This document shows, in pieces, positions 36,893 to 46,061 of a stretch of DNA of 64,000 bases. This DNA comes from Clostridia bacterium (GTDB lineage: Bacteria > Bacillota > Clostridia > Christensenellales > Maliibacteriaceae), in NCBI GenBank assembly GCA_017431145.1, contig JAFRLQ010000135.1, forward strand, positions 124,001-188,000, written 5' to 3'. The notes beneath the pieces are model-generated. The model was given only the letters and a program-made list of their open reading frames with translations. It was not told where the DNA came from and did no database searches. Made by a program: the position numbers and the translations under genes. How positions within the stretch are numbered: the stretch's first letter is position 1; each line of letters begins with the position of its first letter.

Positions 36893-39055
36893 TTAATTCG
36901 CCTCGTTTTGCTCCTCAGTCACGACAGCGACCGTTTCGCCGCATTCGGGATTTGCGCACACATGAAGCAGACCGTTTCTGCCCTTTTTCTGCACCATATA
37001 ACTCCCGCATTTCGGACACTTTTGATTTACGGGGAGATCCCATGAATTAAAACCACACACAGGATAGTTCTCACATCCGTAAAATATACGCCCTTTTCTT
37101 GAATGCCTGACAATGATCTGTCCTCCGCACTTCGGGCAATTGGCATCAACTTTTTGAAGAATGGATTTCGTGTTTCTGCACGTCGGAAAATTCGGACATG
37201 CATAGAACTTTCCGTTCCTTCCGTTTTTGATCACCATCTGGGCGCCGCATTTTTCACAGATGATATCCGTTTTTTCATCCTCAATAACGATTTTCTCTAT
37301 ACTCTTGTCCGCCTGCTCCAGCAGTTTGGAAAAAGGTCCGTAGAAATCATTTAGAAGCTTTTTCCAGTCCTTTTCGCCGCATTCGACCTCATCGAGATCC
37401 TTCTCCATTTCGGCAGTAAATGTAACATCAACGATTTCATTAAAGTACTCCTTCATGAGATTCGTGATGATCTGTCCCAGTTCCGTCGGATAAAGAATCC
37501 TTCCCTCTCTTCTCACATACCCCTTATCAAGGATCGTCGAAATGATCGGAGCATATGTGCTCGGCCTTCCGATACCGAGTTCTTCAAGCGTGCGCACAAG
37601 TGTTGCCTCACTGTATCTCGCAGGAGGTTCTGTAAAATGCTGCTGACATTCCACATCACAGAGCGCTAATCGGAGCCCTACTGCCAGATTCTTATCAAGC
37701 TGTGCCGAATCTTCATTCGTCTCCTCGTCATCGTTTTCCTGGTATACTTTCTGATATCCCGGGAAAACCACACGGGAACTGTTCGCGCGGAAAACATGAC
37801 TGCCGGACACAAACCGCGCACTGTTCGTCTCAACAACGGCAAACGACATCTGACTTGCAATAAAGCGGTTGTAGATCATGCAATACAGACGATACTGATC
37901 ACGCGTAAGAGAACCTTTCACTGCCTTCGGAGTCAAAGCAAGTGTAGTCGGGCGAATCGCTTCGTGCGCATCCTGCGCACCGTTTCTTCCCTTGTACTGA
38001 TTAGGCTTTTCAGGATAATACTCAGCGCCGTATTCTTCAACAATCAGGGTTTTTGCTGCTTCTTTTGCCTCTTCCGCAATGCGGACAGAATCCGTACGGA
38101 TATACGTTACCAGTCCGATCGGTCCGAATCCCTTAATATCAACGCCTTCATATAATTGCTGTGCGAGGATCATCGTACGTTTCGTAGAGAACCCGTATTT
38201 CCGCGAAGCCTCCTGCTGCATCGAAGATGTTGTGAACGGAGGTGCCGGTTTTCTGTGTTTCTCCGCCGTATCAATCGAAGAAACGACAAAATCTTCTCTT
38301 TTGATCTCCCGGACGATCTCATCGACCTCAGCTCTGCTGTGAATCGTTTTTTTCTTTGCATCTTCGTTTCCGACATACTGAACTTTAACCTGAACGCGCG
38401 GATCTTCTGATGCCAGTTCCGCGGAAAGTGACCAGTATTCATCCGGAACAAAAGCTTCAATCTCGCTTTCTCTGTCACATACGATCCTGGTCGCAACAGA
38501 CTGCACCCGTCCGGCGGAAAGGCCTTTGTGTACTTTTCTCCAGAGGATCGGACTGATTTCATATCCGACGAGACGGTCGAGCAGACGGCGCGCCTGCTGG
38601 GCATCCACCAGTTCGTTGTTGATGCGTCTCGGATTCTTGATGGCTTTCTTAACCGTGTCTTTGGTGATCTCATTAAACTCAATTCTGCACAATGAATCCG
38701 TGTCAACATTCAGCACATGCGCAAGATGCCACGAGATCGCTTCTCCCTCTCTGTCAGGGTCAGTTGCGAGAAGGACGCCGGAAGACGTCTTGGCTTCACG
38801 TTTCAAACGGTCGATGATTTCTCCTCTTCCGCGAATCGTAATATACTTCGGTTCAAACCCATTCTGTACATCTATTCCAAGCTGGCTCTTCGGCAGATCC
38901 CTTACGTGTCCGTTGGAAGCCTCAACCTTATAGCCTTTACCCAGATACTTCGCGATTGTTTTTGCCTTTGCCGGTGATTCAACAATGACGAGTTTAGGCG
39001 CTTTTTTCTTTGTTGTTGTTTTGTCTTTCGATATTGTTGCCTTCTTTTCAGGCAT
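36893..39055 (-). CDS. topA: DNA topoisomerase I
   Basis: Relaxes negative supercoils. The 720-residue protein has a lysine-rich head, TOPRIM (LVIVESPAKAKTI, ATDPDREGEAI), the active-site segment TYIRTDS with the catalytic Tyr, and three C-terminal zinc ribbons (CEKC...C...C, CPKC...C...C, CPKC...C...C). The ATG at 39055 follows GGGGGA by eight bases and a clear promoter lies about 60 bases upstream, so longer in-frame starts are rejected. Confidence 0.97.
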   Translation of the reverse strand: MPEKKATISKDKTTTKKKAPKLVIVESPAKAKTIAKYLGKGYKVEASNGHVRDLPKSQLGIDVQNGFEPKYITIRGRGEIIDRLKREAKTSSGVLLATDPDREGEAISWHLAHVLNVDTDSLCRIEFNEITKDTVKKAIKNPRRINNELVDAQQARRLLDRLVGYEISPILWRKVHKGLSAGRVQSVATRIVCDRESEIEAFVPDEYWSLSAELASEDPRVQVKVQYVGNEDAKKKTIHSRAEVDEIVREIKREDFVVSSIDTAEKHRKPAPPFTTSSMQQEASRKYGFSTKRTMILAQQLYEGVDIKGFGPIGLVTYIRTDSVRIAEEAKEAAKTLIVEEYGAEYYPEKPNQYKGRNGAQDAHEAIRPTTLALTPKAVKGSLTRDQYRLYCMIYNRFIASQMSFAVVETNSARFVSGSHVFRANSSRVVFPGYQKVYQENDDEETNEDSAQLDKNLAVGLRLALCDVECQQHFTEPPARYSEATLVRTLEELGIGRPSTYAPIISTILDKGYVRREGRILYPTELGQIITNLMKEYFNEIVDVTFTAEMEKDLDEVECGEKDWKKLLNDFYGPFSKLLEQADKSIEKIVIEDEKTDIICEKCGAQMVIKNGRNGKFYACPNFPTCRNTKSILQKVDANCPKCGGQIIVRHSRKGRIFYGCENYPVCGFNSWDLPVNQKCPKCGSYMVQKKGRNGLLHVCANPECGETVAVVTEEQNEAN

Positions 39056-39110
39056 AACAGTATCCCCCTGTATCCTTGAATTCATAATCGTACAAATACA
39101 AACGCTGTTT

Positions 39111-39139
39111 AATATAATCTCAAAGTTTTCTTCCGTCAA
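39111..39139 (-). promoter_or_regulatory. topA promoter
   Basis: TTGACG (39139-39134) and TATATT (39116-39111) on the minus strand with a 17-base spacer, between the end of the glycosyltransferase and topA. Confidence 0.65.
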
Positions 39140-39155
39140 GTATCGATTCTTCCGT

Positions 39156-42100
39156 TTACTGCCAATATGCGTACAGTACCCAGCTCGGGAACCACCTGAA
39201 ATGCTTCGCATATGAGGCGGGGATCGTTGTTCCCGCAAGAAGCGGGTAGAACAGAACAAACATCACAGCGCAAACCAACAGATAGGCCGATATCCAGACA
39301 ATCTGCTGCTTTCTGCTTTTGTGCGCAATCAAATCCTCAAAGAAGAACACGATGCTCATCATAAGAAACGGTGTCGTGGCGAAATAATGATAGATGTAAG
39401 TCGATCTCTTTACAAAGATCCACGGCACGAACTGGGCAAGCAGTGAAACAAGAACAAATACTCTTTTCCACTTCTGTTCATGTGTTTCAAGCAGCCCCGT
39501 TTCTTTTGAAGTCCTGCTGAACACTGTAAAACACACCCAAACGAAGGCAATGATTCCTGTCCACCAGATCGCGGGATTTCCAAACGCGGAAATGCCTTCC
39601 ACCATCCCCTGCGGCAGATGCTCACCCATATAATAGAACAATGGTCTCGACATCATCGGCCATGTATACCACTTGCTCTGATAAGGATGCGGATGGGACT
39701 GCTGCATATCCAGCACATATTTGCTGTGGTAATTAAAGATGTATTCCTGGTTTCGCAATACGATTTCAAACAGCGAATCGGGCTGTCCTTCCGCACGGAG
39801 ATACGGAATATAGGATGCGCAATAGATCGCGGCCGGTATTGCAACAAAGAGCACAAGACAGCACAGGAGAAGCACGACCGTGTTTTTCACATAGTTCTTT
39901 CGAACTCTCAAATACACGCTTTCTTCTTCAGAAGTCAGTCCGTCGCTGTTCTTCAAGGCCTTACCCGCCGCATTGTATTCTGCGAAGCAAAGCAGTACCT
40001 TTAAAAACAGCAGAACCGCCAGGCCTGCACCCGCGTAAAACCCGATCCATTTGACAGCGCTTGCCGCTCCGAAGAATATTCCCGAAAACAGCAACGGCAG
40101 AAGTCTTTTCCAGTGTTCTCTTCCGTAATAATCCTGTTTCCAGAAGAGGAACATGAACAGATACGTAAGAATAATGAACAACACCGCAAACGAATCGATC
40201 GTAGCGATACGCGTCTGCACGAAGTGCATGAAATCCAGACTCATCATGGATGTAAGCAAAACAGCCCATCGCTTCCTGTTGAACAGCAGCTTGCCGAAAA
40301 CATAAAGTACAGGAAGCATCAGCACACCGGAAAGGACTCCCATGAATCTCCATCCGAACGGAGACATGCCGAATACACGGATGCCGAGAGCGATCAGGTC
40401 CTTTCCCAGCGGCGGATGCGTCTGTTCATAAATCGACCAGCCTTTTATCTGTTCATACGCTGTTCTCGCATGATAAACCTCATCAAAATATGTTCCGTTC
40501 ATATAGGAAGGACGATTTGGCACAGTATCCGGCTCGTCAAACACGTTTGTGAACGGCTGCACATCATTGGTACCGCTGTCGTTTACGGAACGGACATCAA
40601 CAGGTTCAGACGCTTCGTCCAGAAACACCATTTCATATACTCTGAATCCGACTTCTTTAACGCTGATCCGAAGATATCGCGCTTCAAGTGCTACGTCTGT
40701 ACGGATCCATGACAGAAAATCCGCGTAATTCGTTTCGACCGAAACACCGCTGTCGATCCACTGCTTTCCGTTCTCGCTGTAAAAAACCTCAAACGAACCC
40801 TGTCCGATCCCCTCCAGCAGCTGGACGCTTGAAATGCTCCTGATCTCTCCGAAATCAACATCATACGTACTTCCCCATTCTTCGGGCTGCCAGTATGTCT
40901 GCGGCCATTTCGTATCACCGAGTCTGAAGAAAGCAACCAGAGCATAAGAAACCGTTATAACAAAAACGATGATATAATCTGCAGCGGACCAGCGAAGCCT
41001 CTCTCTTTTCTGTTCGTCGATCAATCTGTCAAGGATTCTTTTCTGCCTGTTTTCTTTTGATGACACGATCTTTTCCGCCTGGATCTGCGGAGACAACCGA
41101 ATTCTCCTTTCTGTAAAAGCGAAGCACAGAAACAGCAAAAAACCGGCAATACTCAATGCGGATCCTGCAGTAACAAGCATATCTCCTGACTGAAAGTGCA
41201 TAACGCGCAATACCGTCATCATCGAAACAAACTGAACGGTAGAAGTGATAAGAACAATGTACAGATAACGCACATCATGCGTTTTCATCATCAAAAGAAT
41301 AAGAAGTGCGACCGTAAGCAAAAGATACCTTTCATGCATGTACGGTCCGAAAAGATACAATGCGTACTGCATTGCAACAGCACAGTAAAGTAGAGGATGG
41401 TTGTCTCTTTTAATGAAGAAAACCGTGACGCCGACAGCAAGCGAAGCGACGATTCCGATCGTCCCCCATGTCCCCAGCATCAGACCGCCCGCCACTTTAT
41501 TCACGACCTGCGCGTTCAGTCCAAACAACTGATAAACATTCATCGCGTTCAGCGTGATATACGGATAGGAAGTCATCGTTCCGAAGTACTTATCGAGCAG
41601 TACACCAATTCCTCCGTCGATCCAGAACGGCAGAGAAACAGCCAAAAAAACCGCAAGCCCGCTCAGAATCGCAGCAAGCCCGGTGAGCACGCCCCGTCTT
41701 TTATTCCGGACCATCCAGGCAACTGCATATAGGAGAAAAGCGGGGCCCATCATCAGCGCCTGCGGTTTTATCAGTATTGCAATGCAGTAAATGATAGAAG
41801 CCGAAAAGACTTTATCCCTCTCTGCAAGCAGATAGGAAAGCACGATCAGCAGTATCATAATCGACTCGATCTGTCCCCATACGGAAGAATCAAGAATAAA
41901 AGCCGGATTAAAAAGCACTAGCACCGACAGAAACAGCGCATTTCTGTGACCGAATTCTTTTACAGCATTTCTGAAAACAAGAATTCCAAGAACGATCTCG
42001 CATATGATCGCCGGCATCTTAAAGACCAGCGTTGCCGTCTGAGACATAAGATCAATGGAAAAAACTTCCGTTATCCACTGCGGAACAGCAAGCAGGTATA

Positions 42101-42554
42101 AATACCCCGGCGGATAATCACAGAAATAGTCCGGTGAATAGTAATGTCTCGGACCCGTGTGAAGCATTCTGTATCCCCAGGCCTTGAACGCGTTGATATC
42201 GTTCACATATCCGGTTGTCGATACAGCAAACAATATCCTGATCGCAACGGCAAGCAGCAGAAATGCCACAAACGGGATCACTTCATCCCTGCCCCTGATA
42301 TCTCTGTTCGGATACCCTTTTGAAAGCAAAACACAAAACAATGCAAACAACGCCGGCACAAGCAGAAGTATTGCAAAATGCATCCAAACGCTCAGCTGCA
42401 GATAACCGTTATTACTGGACGCGTAAACGGAATAACTATGCTGTGGCGGCGACATAATGATACCGACAGAAAACAACAGAAGAAGTGTTGCAGTAAACAC
42501 TGCAGCAATCGCCATCAATTCCGTGATATGCTTTTTCTGGGCGCTTTTTTTCAT
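39156..42554 (-). CDS. Giant GT-C membrane glycosyltransferase fused to a PMT-type unit with a discoidin-like domain
   Basis: An 1132-residue protein with three parts. Residues 1-470 form a polytopic GT-C-like membrane region (DINAFKAWGYRML, YPPGYLYLL, HERYLLL). After a basic loop and one helix, residues about 540-650 look like an F5/8 type C (discoidin) carbohydrate-binding domain (WGSTYDVDFGEI, ARYLRISVKEVGFRVYEM). Residues about 665-1132 are a PMT/GT39-type unit with the acidic YFDEVYHAR motif and THPPLGKDL. PMT enzymes move sugars from polyprenyl phosphate donors to proteins or glycans outside the membrane. Donor and acceptor are not readable. It begins directly after rnhB. Confidence 0.85.
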   Translation of the reverse strand: MKKSAQKKHITELMAIAAVFTATLLLLFSVGIIMSPPQHSYSVYASSNNGYLQLSVWMHFAILLLVPALFALFCVLLSKGYPNRDIRGRDEVIPFVAFLLLAVAIRILFAVSTTGYVNDINAFKAWGYRMLHTGPRHYYSPDYFCDYPPGYLYLLAVPQWITEVFSIDLMSQTATLVFKMPAIICEIVLGILVFRNAVKEFGHRNALFLSVLVLFNPAFILDSSVWGQIESIMILLIVLSYLLAERDKVFSASIIYCIAILIKPQALMMGPAFLLYAVAWMVRNKRRGVLTGLAAILSGLAVFLAVSLPFWIDGGIGVLLDKYFGTMTSYPYITLNAMNVYQLFGLNAQVVNKVAGGLMLGTWGTIGIVASLAVGVTVFFIKRDNHPLLYCAVAMQYALYLFGPYMHERYLLLTVALLILLMMKTHDVRYLYIVLITSTVQFVSMMTVLRVMHFQSGDMLVTAGSALSIAGFLLFLCFAFTERRIRLSPQIQAEKIVSSKENRQKRILDRLIDEQKRERLRWSAADYIIVFVITVSYALVAFFRLGDTKWPQTYWQPEEWGSTYDVDFGEIRSISSVQLLEGIGQGSFEVFYSENGKQWIDSGVSVETNYADFLSWIRTDVALEARYLRISVKEVGFRVYEMVFLDEASEPVDVRSVNDSGTNDVQPFTNVFDEPDTVPNRPSYMNGTYFDEVYHARTAYEQIKGWSIYEQTHPPLGKDLIALGIRVFGMSPFGWRFMGVLSGVLMLPVLYVFGKLLFNRKRWAVLLTSMMSLDFMHFVQTRIATIDSFAVLFIILTYLFMFLFWKQDYYGREHWKRLLPLLFSGIFFGAASAVKWIGFYAGAGLAVLLFLKVLLCFAEYNAAGKALKNSDGLTSEEESVYLRVRKNYVKNTVVLLLCCLVLFVAIPAAIYCASYIPYLRAEGQPDSLFEIVLRNQEYIFNYHSKYVLDMQQSHPHPYQSKWYTWPMMSRPLFYYMGEHLPQGMVEGISAFGNPAIWWTGIIAFVWVCFTVFSRTSKETGLLETHEQKWKRVFVLVSLLAQFVPWIFVKRSTYIYHYFATTPFLMMSIVFFFEDLIAHKSRKQQIVWISAYLLVCAVMFVLFYPLLAGTTIPASYAKHFRWFPSWVLYAYWQ

Positions 42555-42555
42555 T

Positions 42556-43179
42556 TCAGCATTCTGTCAGTATCTTTTTGATGAATGATTTTCTGTGGAT
42601 CGGACAGGGACCGTGCTTCCGAAGAGCCTCGATGTGCTCTGCTGTTCCATAACCCTTGTTTCGTGCAAAACCATATTGCGGATACAATTCATCCATTTGA
42701 AGCATATAAGTGTCTCTGTGAACCTTTGCCAATATGGACGCGGCCGCAATACTGTAAGACTTGGAATCACCTTTGATAATGGAAACACTGTCAAACGGCA
42801 AACCTTCCAGTACGACAGCATCGATGAGCAGTACATCGGGTGAAACAGCAACAGCAGCCTCCCGCATCGCTTTTTTCGTCGCATTCAGAATATTGATCTC
42901 GTCTATGATGTCAGGTCCCACAGATACGATCTTATATGATGCCGCGATACGTCTGATTTCTTCGCTCGCAGTGATTCTTCTTTTTTCTGTCACTTTCTTT
43001 GAGTCATTCACATATTCGATCAGCGGTTCATCCGGCAGACAGACACAGGCTACCGTTACCGGTCCTGCGAGCGGCCCCCTTCCGACTTCATCTATACCGC
43101 CCACATTTAAACCAAGTTCTCTCCATTGGCGTTCCGCACCGATCAAGGCTTCCAGTCTTTTTCTCTCGGTCTCTTTCAT
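42556..43179 (-). CDS. rnhB: Ribonuclease HII
   Basis: Removes ribonucleotides and RNA primers from DNA-RNA hybrids. The 207-residue protein has GGIDEVGRGPLAGPVTVA with two catalytic acids, LIDAV and GDSKSYSIAAASILAKVHRD. The ATG at 43179 follows GGAG by seven bases and starts one base after the rbgA stop. Pairing with rbgA is a standard Bacillota arrangement. Confidence 0.97.
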   Translation of the reverse strand: MKETERKRLEALIGAERQWRELGLNVGGIDEVGRGPLAGPVTVACVCLPDEPLIEYVNDSKKVTEKRRITASEEIRRIAASYKIVSVGPDIIDEINILNATKKAMREAAVAVSPDVLLIDAVVLEGLPFDSVSIIKGDSKSYSIAAASILAKVHRDTYMLQMDELYPQYGFARNKGYGTAEHIEALRKHGPCPIHRKSFIKKILTEC

Positions 43180-43180
43180 A

Positions 43181-44026
43181 TCAAAACTCCGGTTGCTCCA
43201 GTGATATTCTTCCGATTTTTCCCTCGCGGAATTCATTAAGAATAACAGACACCGCCCGCTCAATGTCCGGAACGTTTCCCTTTCTGATGAATCCTCTTGC
43301 TCTGCAGATACGCTCCAGATTCACCGCATCGTCCCCGTCAAGCTCTTCCAGCCGGTATCGTTCCATCAGCCCGTCGGGAGCAATCGATCTCAGTGCAGCC
43401 AAAAGATGAAGACAGAGTTCCTCTGTGTTGATGATCTGCTCATTGATGGAACCGCAAAACGCCAGATGCATTCCTGTGGAATCATCGTCAAACTTCGGCC
43501 AAAGCAAACCGGGCGTATCCATCAGTTCGAGATACTGATTGATCCTGATCCATTGTCTCCCTCTCGTCACACCGGGCCTGTCCTCTGTCTTTGCTGCATT
43601 GTATCCACATATCATATTGATCAGCGTTGACTTTCCGGCATTCGGCACACCCAGAACCATCACACGAACGACTTTGTTCACGCCGCGTTTCTTCAGGGCT
43701 TCAACTCTTCTCTTTGCAGCACTATTGATCGCAGTTAAAACCTTCTTCTTTTCTCCCTTGTTCGTACATGTAACGGGAATCGCCGCATACCCTTTTGTTC
43801 TGAAGTATTCAATCCATCTTATTGTGATTTCACTATTTGCAAGATCAGCCTTGTTGAGCAGGACGATCATTTCTTTTCCCTTTGTCAGTCTCGCGACGTC
43901 AGGATTCCAGCTTGAAGCCGGGATCCTGGCATCAAGCACAGTCACAATGACATCTACGATTTTTAGATTCTCCTCGAGCATTCTCCTGGCCTTTGTCATA
44001 TGGCCCGGATACCACTGTATCTGCAT
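43181..44026 (-). CDS. rbgA: Ribosome biogenesis GTPase RbgA (YlqF)
   Basis: Circularly permuted GTPase needed for late 50S assembly. The 281-residue protein begins MQIQWYPGHMTKARRM, has the permuted G4 LLNKADLA before the G1 GVPNAGKSTLIN, then DTPGLLWP, and a C-terminal RNA-binding tail. The ATG at 44026 with GGAG six bases upstream is preferred over a TTG four codons earlier. Confidence 0.96.
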   Translation of the reverse strand: MQIQWYPGHMTKARRMLEENLKIVDVIVTVLDARIPASSWNPDVARLTKGKEMIVLLNKADLANSEITIRWIEYFRTKGYAAIPVTCTNKGEKKKVLTAINSAAKRRVEALKKRGVNKVVRVMVLGVPNAGKSTLINMICGYNAAKTEDRPGVTRGRQWIRINQYLELMDTPGLLWPKFDDDSTGMHLAFCGSINEQIINTEELCLHLLAALRSIAPDGLMERYRLEELDGDDAVNLERICRARGFIRKGNVPDIERAVSVILNEFREGKIGRISLEQPEF

Positions 44027-44113
44027 AACTGTCTCCAAAGCATCAAATAATACATGAATTCTAAAACAACATCAGAATAAAATCCACTAATCTGAAAAAA
44101 AGAACAAATCTGT

Positions 44114-44142
44114 GTTGACTCCATTATTATATTTGATACAAT
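44114..44142 (+). promoter_or_regulatory. Promoter of the peroxide/thioredoxin operon
   Basis: TTGACT (44114-44119) and TACAAT (44137-44142) are separated by 17 bases, 34 bases before the peroxidase start. The -10 overlaps an OhrR-like operator. Confidence 0.65.
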
Positions 44143-44151
44143 ATAATTGAT
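44137..44151. promoter_or_regulatory. OhrR-like operator overlapping the -10 box
   Basis: TACAATATAATTGAT contains the 11-bp inverted repeat CAAT-ATA-ATTG. From memory the Bacillus OhrR operator is TACAATTAAATTGTA, so the spacing and left half match and the right flank differs. The OhrR homologue is encoded third in the operon. Confidence 0.55.
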
Positions 44152-44175
44152 TAAAATTTTATGAAGGAATGTACC

Positions 44176-44718
44176 ATGTCTGTCTATGATTATTCCGTTC
44201 CGACACCAAAAAACGGCGATTTTTCTCTTGCTGAATTCAAGGGGAAAGTCATACTGGTTGTCAATACCGCCACCGGCTGCGGTTTCACTCCCCATTACAA
44301 AGATCTTGAGAATATGTTTGAAAAGTATCATGATCAGGGATTTGAGATCATCGATGTCCCCTGTAATCAGTTTGCCGGTCAAACACCGGGCACGGACGAT
44401 GAGATTCATGACTTCTGTACCCTCCGGTACAATACACAGTTTCCTCAAATGAAAAAAAGTGATGTGAACGGAGAAAACGCACTTCCTCTTTTCACCTACC
44501 TTAAAGAACAGAAGGGCTTCGAAGGATTCGGAACCGGGCCGATGGCAATCGCCATGAAAACAATGCTGAAAAAGATCGACAAAGACTATAAAAACAATCC
44601 GGACATCAAATGGAATTTCACCAAGTTTGTCATCGACCGAAACGGCAAAGTGGCAGCGCGTTTTGAACCGACTGCAAGCATGAAACAGGTTGACCGTTTC
44701 GTCGCATCATTAATCTAA
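44176..44718 (+). CDS. Glutathione-peroxidase family thiol peroxidase (BsaA/Gpx)
   Basis: Reduces hydroperoxides; bacterial members of this family usually take electrons from thioredoxin. The 180-residue protein has the peroxidatic cysteine at 35 in NTATGCGFTPHY (Cys, not selenocysteine), then PCNQFAGQ and WNFTKFVIDRNG, which give the Gln and Trp of the catalytic tetrad. AAGGA seven bases before the ATG at 44176 decides the start. It is the first gene of the operon with a reductase, OhrR and thioredoxin, which makes organic or hydrogen peroxide defence its likely job. Confidence 0.93.
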   Translation: MSVYDYSVPTPKNGDFSLAEFKGKVILVVNTATGCGFTPHYKDLENMFEKYHDQGFEIIDVPCNQFAGQTPGTDDEIHDFCTLRYNTQFPQMKKSDVNGENALPLFTYLKEQKGFEGFGTGPMAIAMKTMLKKIDKDYKNNPDIKWNFTKFVIDRNGKVAARFEPTASMKQVDRFVASLI

Positions 44719-44766
44719 CCCTTGTTGCCAGCAAAAGCACACCCGATCAACAGAAAGGAGACTGAC

Positions 44767-45633
44767 ATGTCACGATATGACATCGCTATTATCGGAACCG
44801 GTCCTGCAGGGATCTCCGCAGCTATAACCGCCACGATCAGAAATAAAAGGATCGTTTTGATCGGTTCCGAACCCCACAGTTCGAAAATGCTGAAGGCAGG
44901 AAGAATCCTGAATTATCCCGGCCTTCCGAATATCACCGGAGAAGATTTCGCCAGCGCTATGGACAGGCATCTGTCTTCCATGGATATCCGGATCGAAAAA
45001 TGCAAAGTCGCCATGATCTACTCCATGGGAGACTACTTCGCGCTGCAGACATCCAATGAATTCATTGAGGCTTCAAGTGTCATTCTTGCCACAGGCGTGG
45101 TGACCGGAAAAACGATTCCCGGAGAAGAAGAATACCTGGGAAAAGGAGTCAGTTACTGCGCTACTTGTGATGCCGCTCTTTATAAAGGAAAAGAGGTCGC
45201 AGTAATCGGATATACAAAAAAGGAAGAGGCCGAAGCCGATTTCCTGACTGAGTATGCGAAAAAAGTCATTTATCTTCCGATGTATTCATCCGACACCGAT
45301 TTAAATGATCAGGTTACCGTGATCCGTGAAAAACCCGTTTCCATTCAGGGAGATCAGTTTGTGACTGCCCTGCAAACAGACAAGGGCGCATATGAAGTTG
45401 ACGGTGTATTTGTTTTGAGGGACAGCATCGCACCAAGCAATCTCGTTCCCGGTCTTGAAACAGACGGAGGCCACGTACGCGTAAACCGTTTGCTTGAAAC
45501 AAACATTCCGGGATTATTTGCGTGCGGGGACATTACCGGCAGACCATACCAGTACGTTAAGGCTGCCGGCGAAGGAAACGTCGCTGCATTATCTGCTGTT
45601 GAATGGCTGGGGAACAAAAATGGAAAAAACTGA
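44767..45633 (+). CDS. Thioredoxin-reductase-like flavoprotein lacking NADPH motifs
   Basis: FAD disulfide reductase of 288 residues. It has the FAD loop IIGTGPAGISAA, the redox pair CATC at 131-134, and a C-terminal GLFACGDITGRPYQYVKAAGEG. The NADPH half is degenerate: where TrxB has GGGNTA it reads IGYTKKEE (147-154), and the HRRxxxR segment is PMYSSDT. This resembles ferredoxin-dependent flavin thioredoxin reductases known in Clostridia. AGAAAGGAG precedes the ATG at 44767. Likely partners are the thioredoxin and peroxidase of this operon. Confidence 0.87.
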   Translation: MSRYDIAIIGTGPAGISAAITATIRNKRIVLIGSEPHSSKMLKAGRILNYPGLPNITGEDFASAMDRHLSSMDIRIEKCKVAMIYSMGDYFALQTSNEFIEASSVILATGVVTGKTIPGEEEYLGKGVSYCATCDAALYKGKEVAVIGYTKKEEAEADFLTEYAKKVIYLPMYSSDTDLNDQVTVIREKPVSIQGDQFVTALQTDKGAYEVDGVFVLRDSIAPSNLVPGLETDGGHVRVNRLLETNIPGLFACGDITGRPYQYVKAAGEGNVAALSAVEWLGNKNGKN

Positions 45634-46048
45634 TTTATTAAAAATCGAGAATCAGCTCTGCTTTCCCTTATATGCCGCGGCACGCAAGGTCGTCGGCGCT
45701 TACGCTCCTGTTCTGAAGCCCCTTGATCTAACCTATACTCAATACATCACAATGATGGTATTATGGGAACAGAATAACGAAACCGTGGGGACTCTGTGCA
45801 GGAAGCTTCATCTGGACAGCGGTACGATGACTCCTCTTCTGAAAAAGCTCGAAAGCCGTGGTTACCTCGCGCGGGTGCGGGACACCGCAGATGAACGAAT
45901 CGTACACGTCACGCTCACTGAAAAAGGAATGGAATTAAAAAACGAGGCTTCTTATGTCCCGGGGAGGATTGCGGGCTGTATGAATCTGAGCGACGATGAA
46001 GCCAGGACTCTATATGCCATTCTGTATAAAATCATCAATACTATTTAA
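45620..46048 (+). CDS. ohrR: OhrR-type MarR-family peroxide-sensing repressor
   Basis: Winged-helix repressor of 142 residues. It aligns by eye with Bacillus OhrR: IENQLCFPLYAAAR with the sensing cysteine at residue 14, YTQYITMMVLWE, LDSGTMTPLLKKLESRGYL as the recognition helix region and DERIVHVTLTEKG as the wing. Oxidation of that cysteine by organic hydroperoxides releases DNA in the family. It is a one-Cys type because only one other cysteine is near the middle. The start overlaps the flavoprotein gene by 14 bases. It probably autoregulates this operon through the operator at 44137-44151. Confidence 0.88.
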   Translation: MEKTDLLKIENQLCFPLYAAARKVVGAYAPVLKPLDLTYTQYITMMVLWEQNNETVGTLCRKLHLDSGTMTPLLKKLESRGYLARVRDTADERIVHVTLTEKGMELKNEASYVPGRIAGCMNLSDDEARTLYAILYKIINTI

Positions 46049-46061
46049 AAGGAGAAACACT

